DNA of 64,000 bases from Mucilaginibacter sp. L3T2-6 (GTDB lineage: Bacteria; Bacteroidota; Bacteroidia; Sphingobacteriales; Sphingobacteriaceae): positions 62,001-126,000 of the forward strand of contig NZ_JAUMKC010000008.1 in assembly GCF_030519355.1 (NCBI RefSeq). The letters run 5' to 3'. Below the pieces are notes generated by a model that was given only the letters and a program-made list of their open reading frames with translations, was not told the DNA's origin and made no database searches. Each line of letters begins with the position of its first letter. Position 1 is the first letter of the stretch. Shown here in pieces: positions 15,702-26,300 of the stretch. Position numbers and translations under genes: made by a program.

Positions 15702-18347
15702 TTAGCAAGCCAAAGCTGCCAGGCTTTCTTCCAGTATCTTTAGCTTGGCTTCTGTGTCGGCCTTCTTTTTTAACTCTACTTCAATAATTTCAGGTTTCGC
15801 ATTCGCCATAAAGCGCTCGTTACCTAACTTAGAGTTAACAGAATTTAAAAATCCGGTTAAATAAACTTTCTCTTTTTGCAGCCTGGCGCACTCTTCAACC
15901 GGGTCGGTATTTAGCTCCAAAGGCACGTAAAACTCATCTGTTGAGACCATAAAGCCTGCTGCACCCGCCGGCTTTTCAACAATAAAATTAAATGTGCCGA
16001 TGTTAGCGAGTTTAGTTATAATTAACTCGTAATATTTGTAAGATACCTCAGAATTTACTTTAGCCGACAGGTTCAGTTTTTCCTTTGGCGCAATCTGTTT
16101 TGCATTACGAATATTCCTGACATTAGCGATTACTTGTTTTACCAATTCAACATCCGCCAACAGGCGTGTATTTATTTTCCCAACTTCCGGTAATTGGGCA
16201 ACTATGCAACAATCCAGTTCGGGGCGCTCGCCAAAAAGTTCGTCGTGCCACAGCTCCTCGGTAAGGAACGGCATAAACGGATGCAATATCTTCAGGATAT
16301 TTTCGAAGAATGAAATGGTGGCTTTAAATGTTTCCGTATCTACGCGCTGCTTTTCAACGCCTTGCTGATAAGCGGGTTTCACCATCTCGAGGTACCATGC
16401 GCAGAAATCGTCCCATACCAGTTTGTAAGTGCTCATCAACGCCTCCGACAAGCGGAATTGCGCAAAGTTACTTTCTATCTCGGCAAGCGACTGGTTAAAC
16501 CTGCTTTCGAACCATTCAATAGCAATGGCATTTTTAGGCGCAATGCTTTCGTCGGCTTCCCAACCTTTTACCAGTTTAAATGCGTTCCATATCTTGTTGG
16601 CAAAGTTACGACCCTGCTCACAATAGCTTTCGTCGAACATCAGGTCGTTACCGGCAGGCGAGCACAGCAACATCCCCACCCTAACGCCATCGGCGCCGTA
16701 TTTTTCTATCAGCTCCAGTGGATCGGGTGAGTTGCCTAATGACTTCGACATCTTACGGCCGAGCTTGTCGCGTACGATACCTGTAAGGTACACATTCTTA
16801 AACGGCGCTTCTCCCCTAAACTCATGCCCGGCCATAATCATCCTGGCTACCCAAAAGAAAAGTATCTCCGGTGCAGTTACCAGGTCGTTTGTTGGATAAT
16901 AATAGTTTATATCCGCATTATTAGGATCCTTAAATCCGTCGAAAACTGATATTGGCCACAGCCATGATGAGAACCAGGTATCAACAACGTCAGGGTCTTG
17001 AGTTAAGTCCGTAGCCGTCAGTCCCAGGTTCTGAGTTTTTTCTTTTGCTAATTTCAGCGCTTCTTCAACTGTTTTGGCAATAACATATTCACCATCAGGT
17101 AAGTACCAGGCCGGTATTTGCTGTCCCCACCAAAGCTGGCGGCTTATCGTCCAGTCGTGCACATTCTCCATCCAGTGCCTGTAAGTATTCACAAACTTAT
17201 CCGGGATAAGCTTTATCTCGCCCTTTAGCACATAATCCAGCGCAGGCTTAGCCATCTCATCCATTTTACAAAACCACTGCATCGATAGCTTTGGCTCGAT
17301 AACCGCATCGGTACGCTCTGAAAAACCTACCTGCGATTTATATTCTTCTATTTTCTCCAGGTAACCATCAGCTTCCAGCAAAACCGCAATTTTTTTACGG
17401 GCAGCAAAGCGGTCTTCGCCAACAAGTATTTGTGCGTTTTCATTTAAAGTACCGTCATCGTTCAAGATATCGATAACCGGCAGGTGATGTTTCTGCCCAA
17501 GCTGGTAGTCATTCAAATCATGCGCAGGGGTAACCTTCAGGCAGCCGGTACCAAAATCCATTGTTACATAGTCATCCAATATGATAGGAACCTCGCGGTT
17601 AATCAAAGGGATTAATACCTTTTTCCCATGCAGGTGGGTATAACGTTCGTCATTCGGGTTAATACAAACAGCGGTATCTGCCATGATCGTTTCCGGACGG
17701 GTAGTAGCAATAGTTACATAGCCTGATCCATCAGCCAGGTTATACCTGATGTAGTATAATTTCTGGTTTACTTCTTTACGGTTTACTTCCTCGTCAGATA
17801 CTGCGGTCTTCCCTTGCGGATCCCAGTTAACCATACGTATGCCGCGATATATCCAGCCTTTTTTATATAGGTGGATAAAAGTATCGATAACAGCTTCAGA
17901 AAGTCCTTCCTCCATGGTAAACCGGGTACGTTCCCAATCGCACGATGCACCCAGCTTTTTAAGCTGATCGAGGATGATGCCGCCGTATTTTTCCTTCCAT
18001 TCCCAGGCATATTTTAAAAACTCATCGCGCGTAAGGTCTTTTTTACTGATGCGGCGCTCTTTAAGCATGTTGACCACCTTTGCTTCCGTGGCAATACTGG
18101 CATGGTCGGTACCGGGAACCCAGCATGCATTTTTACCTTTCATACGGGCGCGGCGCACTAAAACATCCTGTATGGTATTGTTCAGCATGTGGCCCATGTG
18201 CAGCACACCGGTAACGTTTGGCGGAGGAATTACAACGGTATAAGGCTCGCGTTCATCAGGCACCGATTTAAAGAAATCATGTTCGAGCCAGTAGCTGTAC
18301 CACTTGTCTTCAATATCTTTTGGCAGGTATGTTTTGGAAGTACTCAT
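15702..18347 (-). CDS. valS: Valyl-tRNA synthetase
   Basis: 881 residues. The class I signatures are present: PPPNVTGVLHMGHML (HIGH) near residue 45 and KMSKSLGNSPDPLELIEKYG (KMSKS) in the second half. The editing domain (TTRPETIMADTAVCI) and the anticodon-binding helix region (DDFCAWYLEMVKPAY) are also present. The C-terminal ~70 residues form the coiled-coil arm typical of ValRS (AKPEIIEVELKKKADTEAKL). Length is normal. It charges tRNA-Val in the cytoplasm. No T-box or other leader is recognised upstream. Confidence 0.98.
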   Translation of the reverse strand: MSTSKTYLPKDIEDKWYSYWLEHDFFKSVPDEREPYTVVIPPPNVTGVLHMGHMLNNTIQDVLVRRARMKGKNACWVPGTDHASIATEAKVVNMLKERRISKKDLTRDEFLKYAWEWKEKYGGIILDQLKKLGASCDWERTRFTMEEGLSEAVIDTFIHLYKKGWIYRGIRMVNWDPQGKTAVSDEEVNRKEVNQKLYYIRYNLADGSGYVTIATTRPETIMADTAVCINPNDERYTHLHGKKVLIPLINREVPIILDDYVTMDFGTGCLKVTPAHDLNDYQLGQKHHLPVIDILNDDGTLNENAQILVGEDRFAARKKIAVLLEADGYLEKIEEYKSQVGFSERTDAVIEPKLSMQWFCKMDEMAKPALDYVLKGEIKLIPDKFVNTYRHWMENVHDWTISRQLWWGQQIPAWYLPDGEYVIAKTVEEALKLAKEKTQNLGLTATDLTQDPDVVDTWFSSWLWPISVFDGFKDPNNADINYYYPTNDLVTAPEILFFWVARMIMAGHEFRGEAPFKNVYLTGIVRDKLGRKMSKSLGNSPDPLELIEKYGADGVRVGMLLCSPAGNDLMFDESYCEQGRNFANKIWNAFKLVKGWEADESIAPKNAIAIEWFESRFNQSLAEIESNFAQFRLSEALMSTYKLVWDDFCAWYLEMVKPAYQQGVEKQRVDTETFKATISFFENILKILHPFMPFLTEELWHDELFGERPELDCCIVAQLPEVGKINTRLLADVELVKQVIANVRNIRNAKQIAPKEKLNLSAKVNSEVSYKYYELIITKLANIGTFNFIVEKPAGAAGFMVSTDEFYVPLELNTDPVEECARLQKEKVYLTGFLNSVNSKLGNERFMANAKPEIIEVELKKKADTEAKLKILEESLAALAC

Positions 18348-18729
18348 AAGCCTGCAAATTTAACTTTTTTAGTTCATGGTTCATGGTTTTTTGAGAAAGT
18401 CCATGGCCGATAGACCATCGGCCATGGTTTTTGCAGATGATTCATACAGGATGTACAACAATCTTCGGCTTTTGTACCTTTTTCCTCCATTTCTATGGTC
18501 CATCGTCCATGGATTATAGACTTCCTTCCCTCCGCCACAATATTTTTACAATTGCAAAGTTTAATAGCATATGGACATCAGAACATTGCATCTGCACCGT
18601 TTTTTGCTCGAAATGCTTAAAAGAGCACGCTCCTCTTTCCTGGTAAAGTGGTTTAACCGCTAACCCTTAATACCCCATCTACTTGCACCCTTGCACTGTA
18701 ATTTATTAACTTTAGTTTTTAAGTAACTG
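18348..18729. other. Intergenic region with CATGG-word repeats
   Basis: 382 bases between divergent valS and the M13 peptidase gene. It holds variants of CCATGGTC/CGATGGAC words at 18371-18427 and 18491-18520 (TATGGTCCATCGTCCATGG) and the strong hairpin listed separately. A TAACTTTA near-match to the -7 box precedes the peptidase gene at about 18706. No gene was recognised. Confidence 0.6.
18401..18427. repeat. Perfect 11-bp inverted repeat hairpin
   Basis: CCATGGCCGAT at 18401-18411 and ATCGGCCATGG at 18417-18427 form a perfect stem around AGACC, followed on the plus strand by TTTTTGC. It looks like a terminator, but no plus-strand gene precedes it. It is built from the same words as the surrounding degenerate repeats. 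Confidence 0.75.
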
Positions 18730-20802
18730 ATGATGATGTTTAATACCAAAAATTTCATGCTGATGGGCTTACTATGCCTTTCAGCAGGCGCCTTCGCGCA
18801 AAACGGCAAGGACAAGCCGAAAACTCCCAATGTATCCCTTAACCTTAAAAAGTATATCGACCCGGCCAATATGGACCCGTCTGCCAAGCCGGGCGATGAT
18901 TTTTTTGAATATGCCAACGGCGCATGGGTTAAAAACAACCCGATCCCCGCGAAAGAAACCCGCTGGGGAAGCTTCGGCATATTGCACCAGGAAAACACCG
19001 ACAGGCTTAAAAGCATCCTCACTGATGTAAGCAAAACGCCGGGCCAGCCAAAAGGCAGCCTGAAACAGCGCGTAGGCGACCTATACGCCAGCGGCATAGA
19101 TAGCGTGGCTATTGAAAAGCGCGGCTATGACCCGATCAAGCCGGATTTGGAGCGCGTTTCAAAAATAAATAATCTTGACGGCGTGGTGAACGAAGCCATT
19201 TACGAGCGCACCCATGGAATAGGCAGCCCGCTGTTTGGTTTTGGGGTCGGGCAGGATTCCAAGCATCCCACCGTTAATATACTAAACTTTGGCCAGGGCG
19301 GCACCAGCTTGCCCGACAGGGATAATTACCTGAAAAACGACGAGCGGACTAAAAAGATCCAGGCTGCTTACAAAAACTATATTGTAACTTTATTTAAGCT
19401 TACCGGTACCAGTGATGCTGATGCGGCTAAAAATGCGGAAACTATTTTCAACATTGAAACTGCTTTTGCGAAAGCCCAGCTGAGCCGCGTTGCCATGCGC
19501 GACCCCAACAAAACTTATAATAAGTTTGCCGTAAAAGATTTCCAGTCGCTTACTCCGCATTTAAAGTGGGATGAGTTACTTCCGCTGATGGAAGTTAAAG
19601 GACAGGATACGATTCTGGTATCTAATCCTGCTTTTTATAAAGCAACCGATGCGTTGCTGGCTTCAACACCGGTAGATGACTGGAAAACCTATCTTACCTG
19701 GAACGTATTGAAAGGCTCGGCATCTTCGCTAAGCTCGCCGTTCGAAAAAGCAAGCTTTGCATTCAGCAGCGCCCTGAGCGGCCAAAAGGTACAAGCGCCG
19801 CGCGACGAGCGTGCGGCAAACCTGGTAGACGGCAGCCTTGGCGAGTTACTGGGCCAGATTTACGTAGAGAAGTATTTTAAACCGGCAGCAAAGGAATACA
19901 TGGTAAAGCTGGTGAATAACCTGAAAGAGACTCTTGGCGAACGCATACAGGGCCTTAGCTGGATGAGCGCCGAAACCAAAGCACGGGCGCTTAAGAAATT
20001 GGCGGCATTTACGGTTAAGATCGGTTATCCTGATAAGTGGCAAAACTACGACGGACTGGAAATAGACCGAAATGATTATGCCGGCAATCTTCGCCGGATT
20101 TCTGAATGGCGTTACAATTACAATGTAAGTCAGCTGGGTAAACCGGTTGATAAAACCCGCTGGGGCATGAGTCCGCCGACTGTTAATGCTTATTATAGTC
20201 CCACCAATAACGAGATCGTGTTCCCCGCAGGGATATTGCAGTTCCCATTCTTCGACTTCAATGCGGATGATGCGGTAAATTATGGCGGTATCGGCTCGGT
20301 AATCGGACACGAAATGACGCACGGTTTTGACGACCAGGGCCGCCAGTATGACGCCGACGGTACCTTGCGCGACTGGTGGACAAAAGATGATGCTGACAAA
20401 TTTAAGTCGCGTGCAGACCAGGTAGTTAATCAATACAATAAATTTACCGTTGTAGACACCATCCACGTGAACGGCAAGCTTACGCTTGGCGAGAACCTTG
20501 CAGATTTAGGCGGCTTGAACGTAGCTTATGCAGCGTTTAAGAAGACCAAAGAAGGTCATTCCAACCAAAAAATTGACGGCTTTACACCCGACCAGCGTTT
20601 CTTCCTTTCATGGGCACAGGTTTGGAGAAGTTCACAACGCCCCGAAGCCGCCGCACAGCGCATCCTGACCGACCCGCACTCACCGGAGCAATACCGCACC
20701 AATGCCCCGATAACCAATATCGATGCATGGTATAAAGCATTTAATGTTAAGCCGGGCGATAAAATGTACAAGAAACCGGAAGATAGAACGAAGGTTTGGT
20801 AA
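18730..20802 (+). CDS. M13 family zinc metallopeptidase (neprilysin-like)
   Basis: 690 residues with a signal peptide (FMLMGLLCLSAGAFAQ). Three adjacent ATGs (18730, 18733, 18736) make the exact start uncertain. The M13 N-domain begins PGDDFFEYANGAWVKNNPIP. The catalytic domain has NAYYSPTNNEIVFPAGILQ, the zinc site GHEMTHGFDDQGRQYD (HExxH) and the third ligand in GENLADLGGLNVAY, and closes with YRTNAPITNIDAWYKAFNVK. Length and all key residues are normal. It is probably a periplasmic or secreted oligopeptidase. It is monocistronic with a terminator 45 bases downstream. Confidence 0.96.
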   Translation: MMMFNTKNFMLMGLLCLSAGAFAQNGKDKPKTPNVSLNLKKYIDPANMDPSAKPGDDFFEYANGAWVKNNPIPAKETRWGSFGILHQENTDRLKSILTDVSKTPGQPKGSLKQRVGDLYASGIDSVAIEKRGYDPIKPDLERVSKINNLDGVVNEAIYERTHGIGSPLFGFGVGQDSKHPTVNILNFGQGGTSLPDRDNYLKNDERTKKIQAAYKNYIVTLFKLTGTSDADAAKNAETIFNIETAFAKAQLSRVAMRDPNKTYNKFAVKDFQSLTPHLKWDELLPLMEVKGQDTILVSNPAFYKATDALLASTPVDDWKTYLTWNVLKGSASSLSSPFEKASFAFSSALSGQKVQAPRDERAANLVDGSLGELLGQIYVEKYFKPAAKEYMVKLVNNLKETLGERIQGLSWMSAETKARALKKLAAFTVKIGYPDKWQNYDGLEIDRNDYAGNLRRISEWRYNYNVSQLGKPVDKTRWGMSPPTVNAYYSPTNNEIVFPAGILQFPFFDFNADDAVNYGGIGSVIGHEMTHGFDDQGRQYDADGTLRDWWTKDDADKFKSRADQVVNQYNKFTVVDTIHVNGKLTLGENLADLGGLNVAYAAFKKTKEGHSNQKIDGFTPDQRFFLSWAQVWRSSQRPEAAAQRILTDPHSPEQYRTNAPITNIDAWYKAFNVKPGDKMYKKPEDRTKVW

Positions 20803-20847
20803 TTTTTGAGTGCATAGGCGATGGACGATAAACCATAGAAATGTACC

Positions 20848-20877
20848 GCCGGCTGTGGAAACATGGCCGGCTTTTTT
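20848..20877 (+). terminator. Terminator of the M13 peptidase gene
   Basis: GCCGGC at 20848-20853 pairs with GCCGGC at 20866-20871 across a 12-base loop, with TTTTTT directly after at 20872-20877. The preceding CGATGGACGATAAACCATAG at 20819-20838 belongs to the CATGG-word repeat family. Confidence 0.85.
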
Positions 20878-20927
20878 ATTTTCACTTGTGGCTGTGTCTG
20901 CACAACCGCTGTAGCAAACTTGGCTGT

Positions 20928-22061
20928 TCAATACCAAAGCCTGTACCTCAACCTCAAATAAACTCTTCGCAAAAAACCAATCTTCGGCAATGGATAACCC
21001 AGCTTGTCAGAAAGTTTACCAACGGCGGCTGACAAAAGTGCCAATTCCTTTTTACTCAGTTCTGCGCTTCGCTTATGCTCACTTTGTTTGAGGACTTGAC
21101 CTGGCCCGGTATCTTGTTTGAAGGAACTGTTGGCGCCCGCCGGCATACCGGCGACAGTTGGGATGTTCAAAATATCAGAATATTCAATTTCGAGAAACGA
21201 CACCAATTGCCGTATCACAGTCTCCGGCGTTTCGCTGAGTTCTTCATAACGAACCAGGAGAAATCCCGCGTCATCTGCCGCTAATTGTTCAATAGCGACC
21301 TTAAAAGATCTCCTCAAATCACGCAATGCCTTGCGCAAATTCAAACCCGGTTCCATTTTTTTGCGGGAGGCGAGAACAGCTATTGGGTTGCGTACCGGGA
21401 GTATGATTTTGGCATTGGGCATTTCCTCCCGGATCCGTTCGAGGAAGTGTTCATTGGTGGGTGTCTTATCTACCCATAATTCTGCATTGCCATTAAAACA
21501 TGAAGCGTAAGCGAGCAAAATAGCGGTATGTGGCCATTGGGTGTCTGAATCAGAAGCCACATTATCCCACCAGGCCATTAAATATCTGGCAAAATCAACA
21601 TAACGCGAATTTTCAATACTACTGCGCCCCAACAACCAATATGGCGGCTGATTGATAGGATTAGCCAAGCGACGAAGCCACTCCATGCCTAAAAATGCAA
21701 CCTGATAAGCTACAGGCGCCGATCTTAGTTTGCGCTCCAGGTTGGTATAATAAGTCCCTTCTGATGGCAGTACCGCGAGCCGGGGATGGGCATCTAATAA
21801 ATTCCTGACCAGCGTGGTGCCGCTGCGATGAACGCCGCATACAAATACAGAGTTCCGGGCAAGATTGAAACCATGTTCTAACTGTTCGTGGCTTAAAGGC
21901 ATAGCTCCTTGCCGCTCGGCTTCTGCCCAAACTAATTGCGACCATTGGACAGCCGCGGCAATCAGCTCACCTGGAGGATTCTGCTGCGCCCGGCGTAACG
22001 GCAGGAGTTCATCAAGGCTGCATTCAGCTTCAATTATTGGAGATAAGCCGGGATTTTGCAA
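20928..22061 (-). CDS. PAPS-type sulfotransferase family protein
   Basis: 377 residues. The 5'-phosphosulfate loop is seen as VCGVHRSGTTLVRNLLDAHP, followed by FNGNAELWVDKTPTNEHFL. The second nucleotide-binding motif is ILPVRNPIAVLASRK. The family transfers sulfate from PAPS to hydroxyl groups of glycans, lipids or peptides, but the acceptor cannot be inferred. The frame begins with TTG at 22061. An in-frame stop lies four codons further upstream and the first in-frame ATG would cut into the protein at GAMPLS, so the true start is uncertain. It is not obviously co-transcribed with metF, whose stop precedes it by 63 bases. Confidence 0.85.
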   Translation of the reverse strand: MQNPGLSPIIEAECSLDELLPLRRAQQNPPGELIAAAVQWSQLVWAEAERQGAMPLSHEQLEHGFNLARNSVFVCGVHRSGTTLVRNLLDAHPRLAVLPSEGTYYTNLERKLRSAPVAYQVAFLGMEWLRRLANPINQPPYWLLGRSSIENSRYVDFARYLMAWWDNVASDSDTQWPHTAILLAYASCFNGNAELWVDKTPTNEHFLERIREEMPNAKIILPVRNPIAVLASRKKMEPGLNLRKALRDLRRSFKVAIEQLAADDAGFLLVRYEELSETPETVIRQLVSFLEIEYSDILNIPTVAGMPAGANSSFKQDTGPGQVLKQSEHKRSAELSKKELALLSAAVGKLSDKLGYPLPKIGFLRRVYLRLRYRLWY

Positions 22062-22124
22062 GACGCTTTTTTACAACCATGTACGTACGGTTATCTGAAT
22101 TGGCTGCCTGCCGTTTCCGAAATA

Positions 22125-23081
22125 TTAAAATATTGCTTCGGCAATTTTTTTAGTGGGCCCGGCGTTGCTCATGGTATAGAAATGAAGCACCGGAACGCCA
22201 AAAGCCATCAGCTCCCTGCACTGGTTTATCATCCACTCGATGCCTGCCTCCTTAACATGTTTCTCATCCTTACAGCTTGTAATCGCATCGCACAGATCAT
22301 CGGGCATATCGATATGGAACGTTTTGGCCAGGCTTACCAGTTGTTTAGAATTGGTGATAGGCTTTAGTCCGGGTATAATAGGCACGTTGATGCCGTTAGC
22401 GCGGCAAGTGTTTACAAAATCAAAGTATTTCTGGTTGTCGAAAAACATTTGTGTAACTATAAAACTCGCGCCCATGTCAACCTTTTGTTTCAGGTACTTA
22501 AAGTCCGACTTCAGGCTTGGCGCCTCAAAATGCTTTTCAGGGTAACCGGCTACACCGATGCAAAAATTGGTTTTCAGGTTGTCGCCACTGTTGTCATGCA
22601 GGTAAATGCCATTGTTCATATTTACTACCTGCTGCAATAAGTCGGTAGCGTAGCAATGACCGTTAGGTGTAGGAACAAATGAGGCGTCCCCCAAACGAGC
22701 GTCACCTCGCAACACCAGTACGTTCTCGATGCCTAAAAACTCAAGATCAATAAGGCCGTTTTCAGTTTCGTCTTTAGTGAATCCTCCGCATAACAAGTGG
22801 GGTACAGTATCTACCTTGTATTTATTCATTATGGCTGCGCAGATGGCGATGGTGCCGGGGCGCTTGCGGTAGCTTAACTTTTCCAGCAAACCGTTTTCGT
22901 GCTGCTTATAAATAAAATCCTCGCGCAACGACGTTACATCAATAAAGGGTGGTTTAAACTCCATCAAGGGGTCAATGGCATCATAAATGCCCTGGATGCT
23001 GTGGCCTTTTAATGGCGGAATAAGTTCGAAAGAGAAAAGTGTTTTGCCGTTTGCGTTAGCTATATGTTCTGTAATCTTCAT
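22125..23081 (-). CDS. metF: Methylenetetrahydrofolate reductase
   Basis: 318 residues from the ATG at 23081 (MKITEHIANANGKTLFSFEL). It reduces 5,10-methylene-THF to 5-methyl-THF, the methyl donor for MetH. The flavin TIM-barrel pattern is visible: FSFELIPPLKGHS with the catalytic glutamate, FIDVTSLRED, VPHLLCGGFTKDE, VLVLRGDARLGD and a GASFIVTQMFFDNQKYFDF strand. It lies downstream of metH on the same strand, separated by 226 bases containing a palindromic repeat. Both genes may be served by the SAM riboswitch ahead of metH. It ends with HFYTMSNAGPTKKIAEAIF, typical of Bacteroidota MetF. Confidence 0.96.
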   Translation of the reverse strand: MKITEHIANANGKTLFSFELIPPLKGHSIQGIYDAIDPLMEFKPPFIDVTSLREDFIYKQHENGLLEKLSYRKRPGTIAICAAIMNKYKVDTVPHLLCGGFTKDETENGLIDLEFLGIENVLVLRGDARLGDASFVPTPNGHCYATDLLQQVVNMNNGIYLHDNSGDNLKTNFCIGVAGYPEKHFEAPSLKSDFKYLKQKVDMGASFIVTQMFFDNQKYFDFVNTCRANGINVPIIPGLKPITNSKQLVSLAKTFHIDMPDDLCDAITSCKDEKHVKEAGIEWMINQCRELMAFGVPVLHFYTMSNAGPTKKIAEAIF

Positions 23082-23180
23082 TTGCAATCCTGTCCAGGAT
23101 GAATATCTCGTTACTTAATCGTGAAGTTTAGATTTGTCCACTTTCAAAGAGTTGACAAATCTTCTGTACCTAAAATCAAT

Positions 23181-23289
23181 TTTGTCATTGCGAGGAACGA
23201 AGCAACCTCGTCGCCATGCCTATTCGTTGTGCATATTTGTCAGCATAGGGACGAGATTGCCGCGCTCGTTCCTCGCTCGCAATGACAAA
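23181..23289. repeat. Palindromic TGTCATTGCGAGG intergenic repeat
   Basis: TTTGTCATTGCGAGGAACGA at 23181-23200 is answered by CTCGCAATGACAAA at 23276-23289, preceded by CGTTCCTCG. Internally, ACCTCGTC/GACGAGATTG words extend the inverted symmetry over 109 bases. This vocabulary is known as a dispersed intergenic repeat in many bacteria. It lies between metH and metF and has no coding capacity. Confidence 0.85.
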
Positions 23290-23307
23290 GCTCTATAGTT
23301 TATCGTT

Positions 23308-26300
23308 TCAATAGTTCAGGTTAGGCCCCAGCCATCTTTCAGCTTCCTCGAGTGCCATGCCTTTACGCTTTGCGTAATCTTCCACCTGATCCTTACTTAT
23401 CTTACCCAAGCCAAAATACCTTGCTTGCGGATGGGCGAAATAAAAACCGCTCACCGAAGCAGCCGGTGTCATCGCCAGGCTTTCCGTAAGATGCATACCC
23501 ACACTGTCTTCGGCTTTTAGCAGGTTAAACAGCGTAGTTTTTTCCGTATGGTCAGGACAAGCCGGATATCCTGGCGCAGGACGAATACCCTGGTATTCCT
23601 CCTTGATCAGCTCCTCGTTGCTTAGCTGCTCGCCGTTGGCATAGCCCCAATATTTTTTACGGACCAGCTCATGCATTTTTTCCGCAAAAGCTTCTGCGAG
23701 ACGGTCGGCAAGAGCTTTGGTCATGATGCTGTTATAGTCATCATAATCTTTTTCGAACTTTGCCACCAGCGCATCGCAGCCCAAACCAGCAGTAACCGCA
23801 AACCCTCCGAAGTAATCCGGCACTTCGCTTTCTTTAGTTGCGATGAAATCTGACAAAGCATAATACGGTTCACCTTTCACCTTTTCAGCCTGCTGGCGTA
23901 AGGTATGGATTTTGGTGAGTACGGTTTTGCGGCTTTCATCAGTGTATAGCTCAATATCGTCCCCTACACTATTCGCCGGCCAGAAGCCGATAACACCCGA
24001 CGCTTTCAATAACTTCCCGTCAATAATTTTTTTAAGCAGCTTTTGTGCATCGCCGAAAAGCTTTTTGGCTTCATCGCCCACAAATTTATCATCAAATATC
24101 TTAGGATAGCTGCCACGCAGTTCCCATGTATGGAAAAACGGTGTCCAGTCGATATAGGGCAGCAGTTCTTCCAGCGGGAAATCATCAATAACTTTTGTTC
24201 CCGTAAAAGATGGCTTTACAGCAACATCGCCGTCAAGACTGATCTGGAAGCCTCCCTTACGCGCTTCCTCAATAGTTACGAAACGCTTGTCCGAGCGCTT
24301 ATTCAAATGCGCTTCACGGGCCTTGGCATATTCGTCCTTTATTCCCTGTATATAACCTTCCCTCGTCTCTTTATTCATCAGGCTGCTGCAAACGGTTACA
24401 CTGCGCGATGCATCGAGCACATGTATAGCCGCCCCGGAATAATTTGGCGCAACCTTAACAGCGGCATGAATGCGCGAAGTGGTAGCCCCGCCGATGATCA
24501 ATGGTATGGTAAATCCTTCGCGTTCCATCTCTTTGGCAAAGTGCACCATTTCGTCGAGCGATGGGGTAATCAGCCCGCTCAAGCCAATAATGTCTACATT
24601 CTGCTTTTTGGCTTCTTCGATTATTCGCTGCGCCGGCACCATCACTCCGAGATCAATCACTTCGAAGTTGTTACAGGCCAGTACAACGCCCACTATATTC
24701 TTGCCGATGTCGTGTACGTCTCCTTTAACCGTAGCCATCAGTACTTTGCCTGCACTGCTCGATGCACCTTCCTCACCGGCAGGTAATAATTTCTTTTCCT
24801 CTTCAATGAATGGCAGCAGGTAAGCCACGGCTTTTTTCATTACACGGGCTGATTTAACCACCTGCGGCAAAAACATCTTACCGGCGCCAAACAGGTCGCC
24901 CACTATGTTCATACCATCCATTAGCGGGCCTTCTATCACTTCCAGCGGACGAGCATATTGCTGCCTCGCCTCTTCCACGTCATCATCAAGGTATTCAATA
25001 ATGCCTTTTACCAATGCATGCGACAAGCGTTGCTGCACGGTACCGCGTCGCCATTCCTCATCCTTCTCGATAGTTTTGCCTTTGCTCTTAATGGTTTCGG
25101 CAAACTCAACCAGCCTTTCAGTAGCGTCGGGACGGCGGTTCAACAACACGTCTTCCACCATTTCGAGCAGGTCTTTTGGTATTTCTTCGTAAACTTCCAG
25201 CATACCAGCGTTTACAATACCCATATCCATACCTGCTTTAATAGCGTGATACAGAAACGCCGAGTGCATAGCCTCACGCACTACGTTATTGCCACGGAAA
25301 GAGAACGAGATGTTACTTACACCACCGCTCACCTTGGCCAAAGGCAGGTTTTGCTTAATCCAGCGCGTAGCCTCAATAAAATCTACTGCGTAATTGTTAT
25401 GTTCTTCCAAACCCGTTGCAACGGTTAGAATGTTTGGGTCGAAGATGATATCCTGCGGCGGAAAACCGACCTCATTTACCAAAATATCATACGAGCGTTT
25501 GCATATTTCAATCCGGCGCTGCAATGAATCGGCCTGGCCGGTTTCATCAAAAGCCATCACTACCGTAGCCGCACCATAGCTTAATATTTTATGGGCCTGC
25601 TCTTTAAACTTCTCCTCGCCCTCTTTAAGCGAGATAGAGTTTACGATGCCCTTGCCCTGTATACATTTCAGACCCGCCTCGATAACTGTCCATTTGGAAG
25701 AATCGATCATTATCGGCAGTTTGGCAATATCCGGTTCAGAAGCTACAAGATTCAAAAACTTTACCATCACCGCTTCTGAATCGATCATGCCTTCATCCAT
25801 GTTGATATCGATCACCTGGGCGCCACCCTCAACCTGCTGACGGGCAACGGTAAGAGCTTCCTCATAGTTTTCAGCCAATATAAGCTTGCTGAACTTGGGC
25901 GAACCCGTAATGTTAGTGCGCTCACCCACATTCACAAAAATGCTTTCAGGCGTTATGGTTACGGCTTCGAGGCCGCTTAGCCGCATATATGGCTCTACCT
26001 GCGGGATTAACCGTGGTGGATATTTAGCAGCCCTTTCAGCAATACATTTAATATGCTCAGGCGTGGTACCGCAGCAGCCCCCTACAATGTTTACGAGCCC
26101 GGCCTTCATAAAATCGTCAACCTGGTGGGCCGTCTCGTGCGCAGTTTCGTCATATTGGCCGAACTCATTTGGCAAACCGGCATTCGGATAAGCCGAAATA
26201 AAAACATCAGCCTTTACAGAAAGTTCTTCAATATGCGGGCGCATTTCCTTAGCTCCTAAAGCACAGTTCAAACCAACTGATAATAAATTAGCATGACGAA

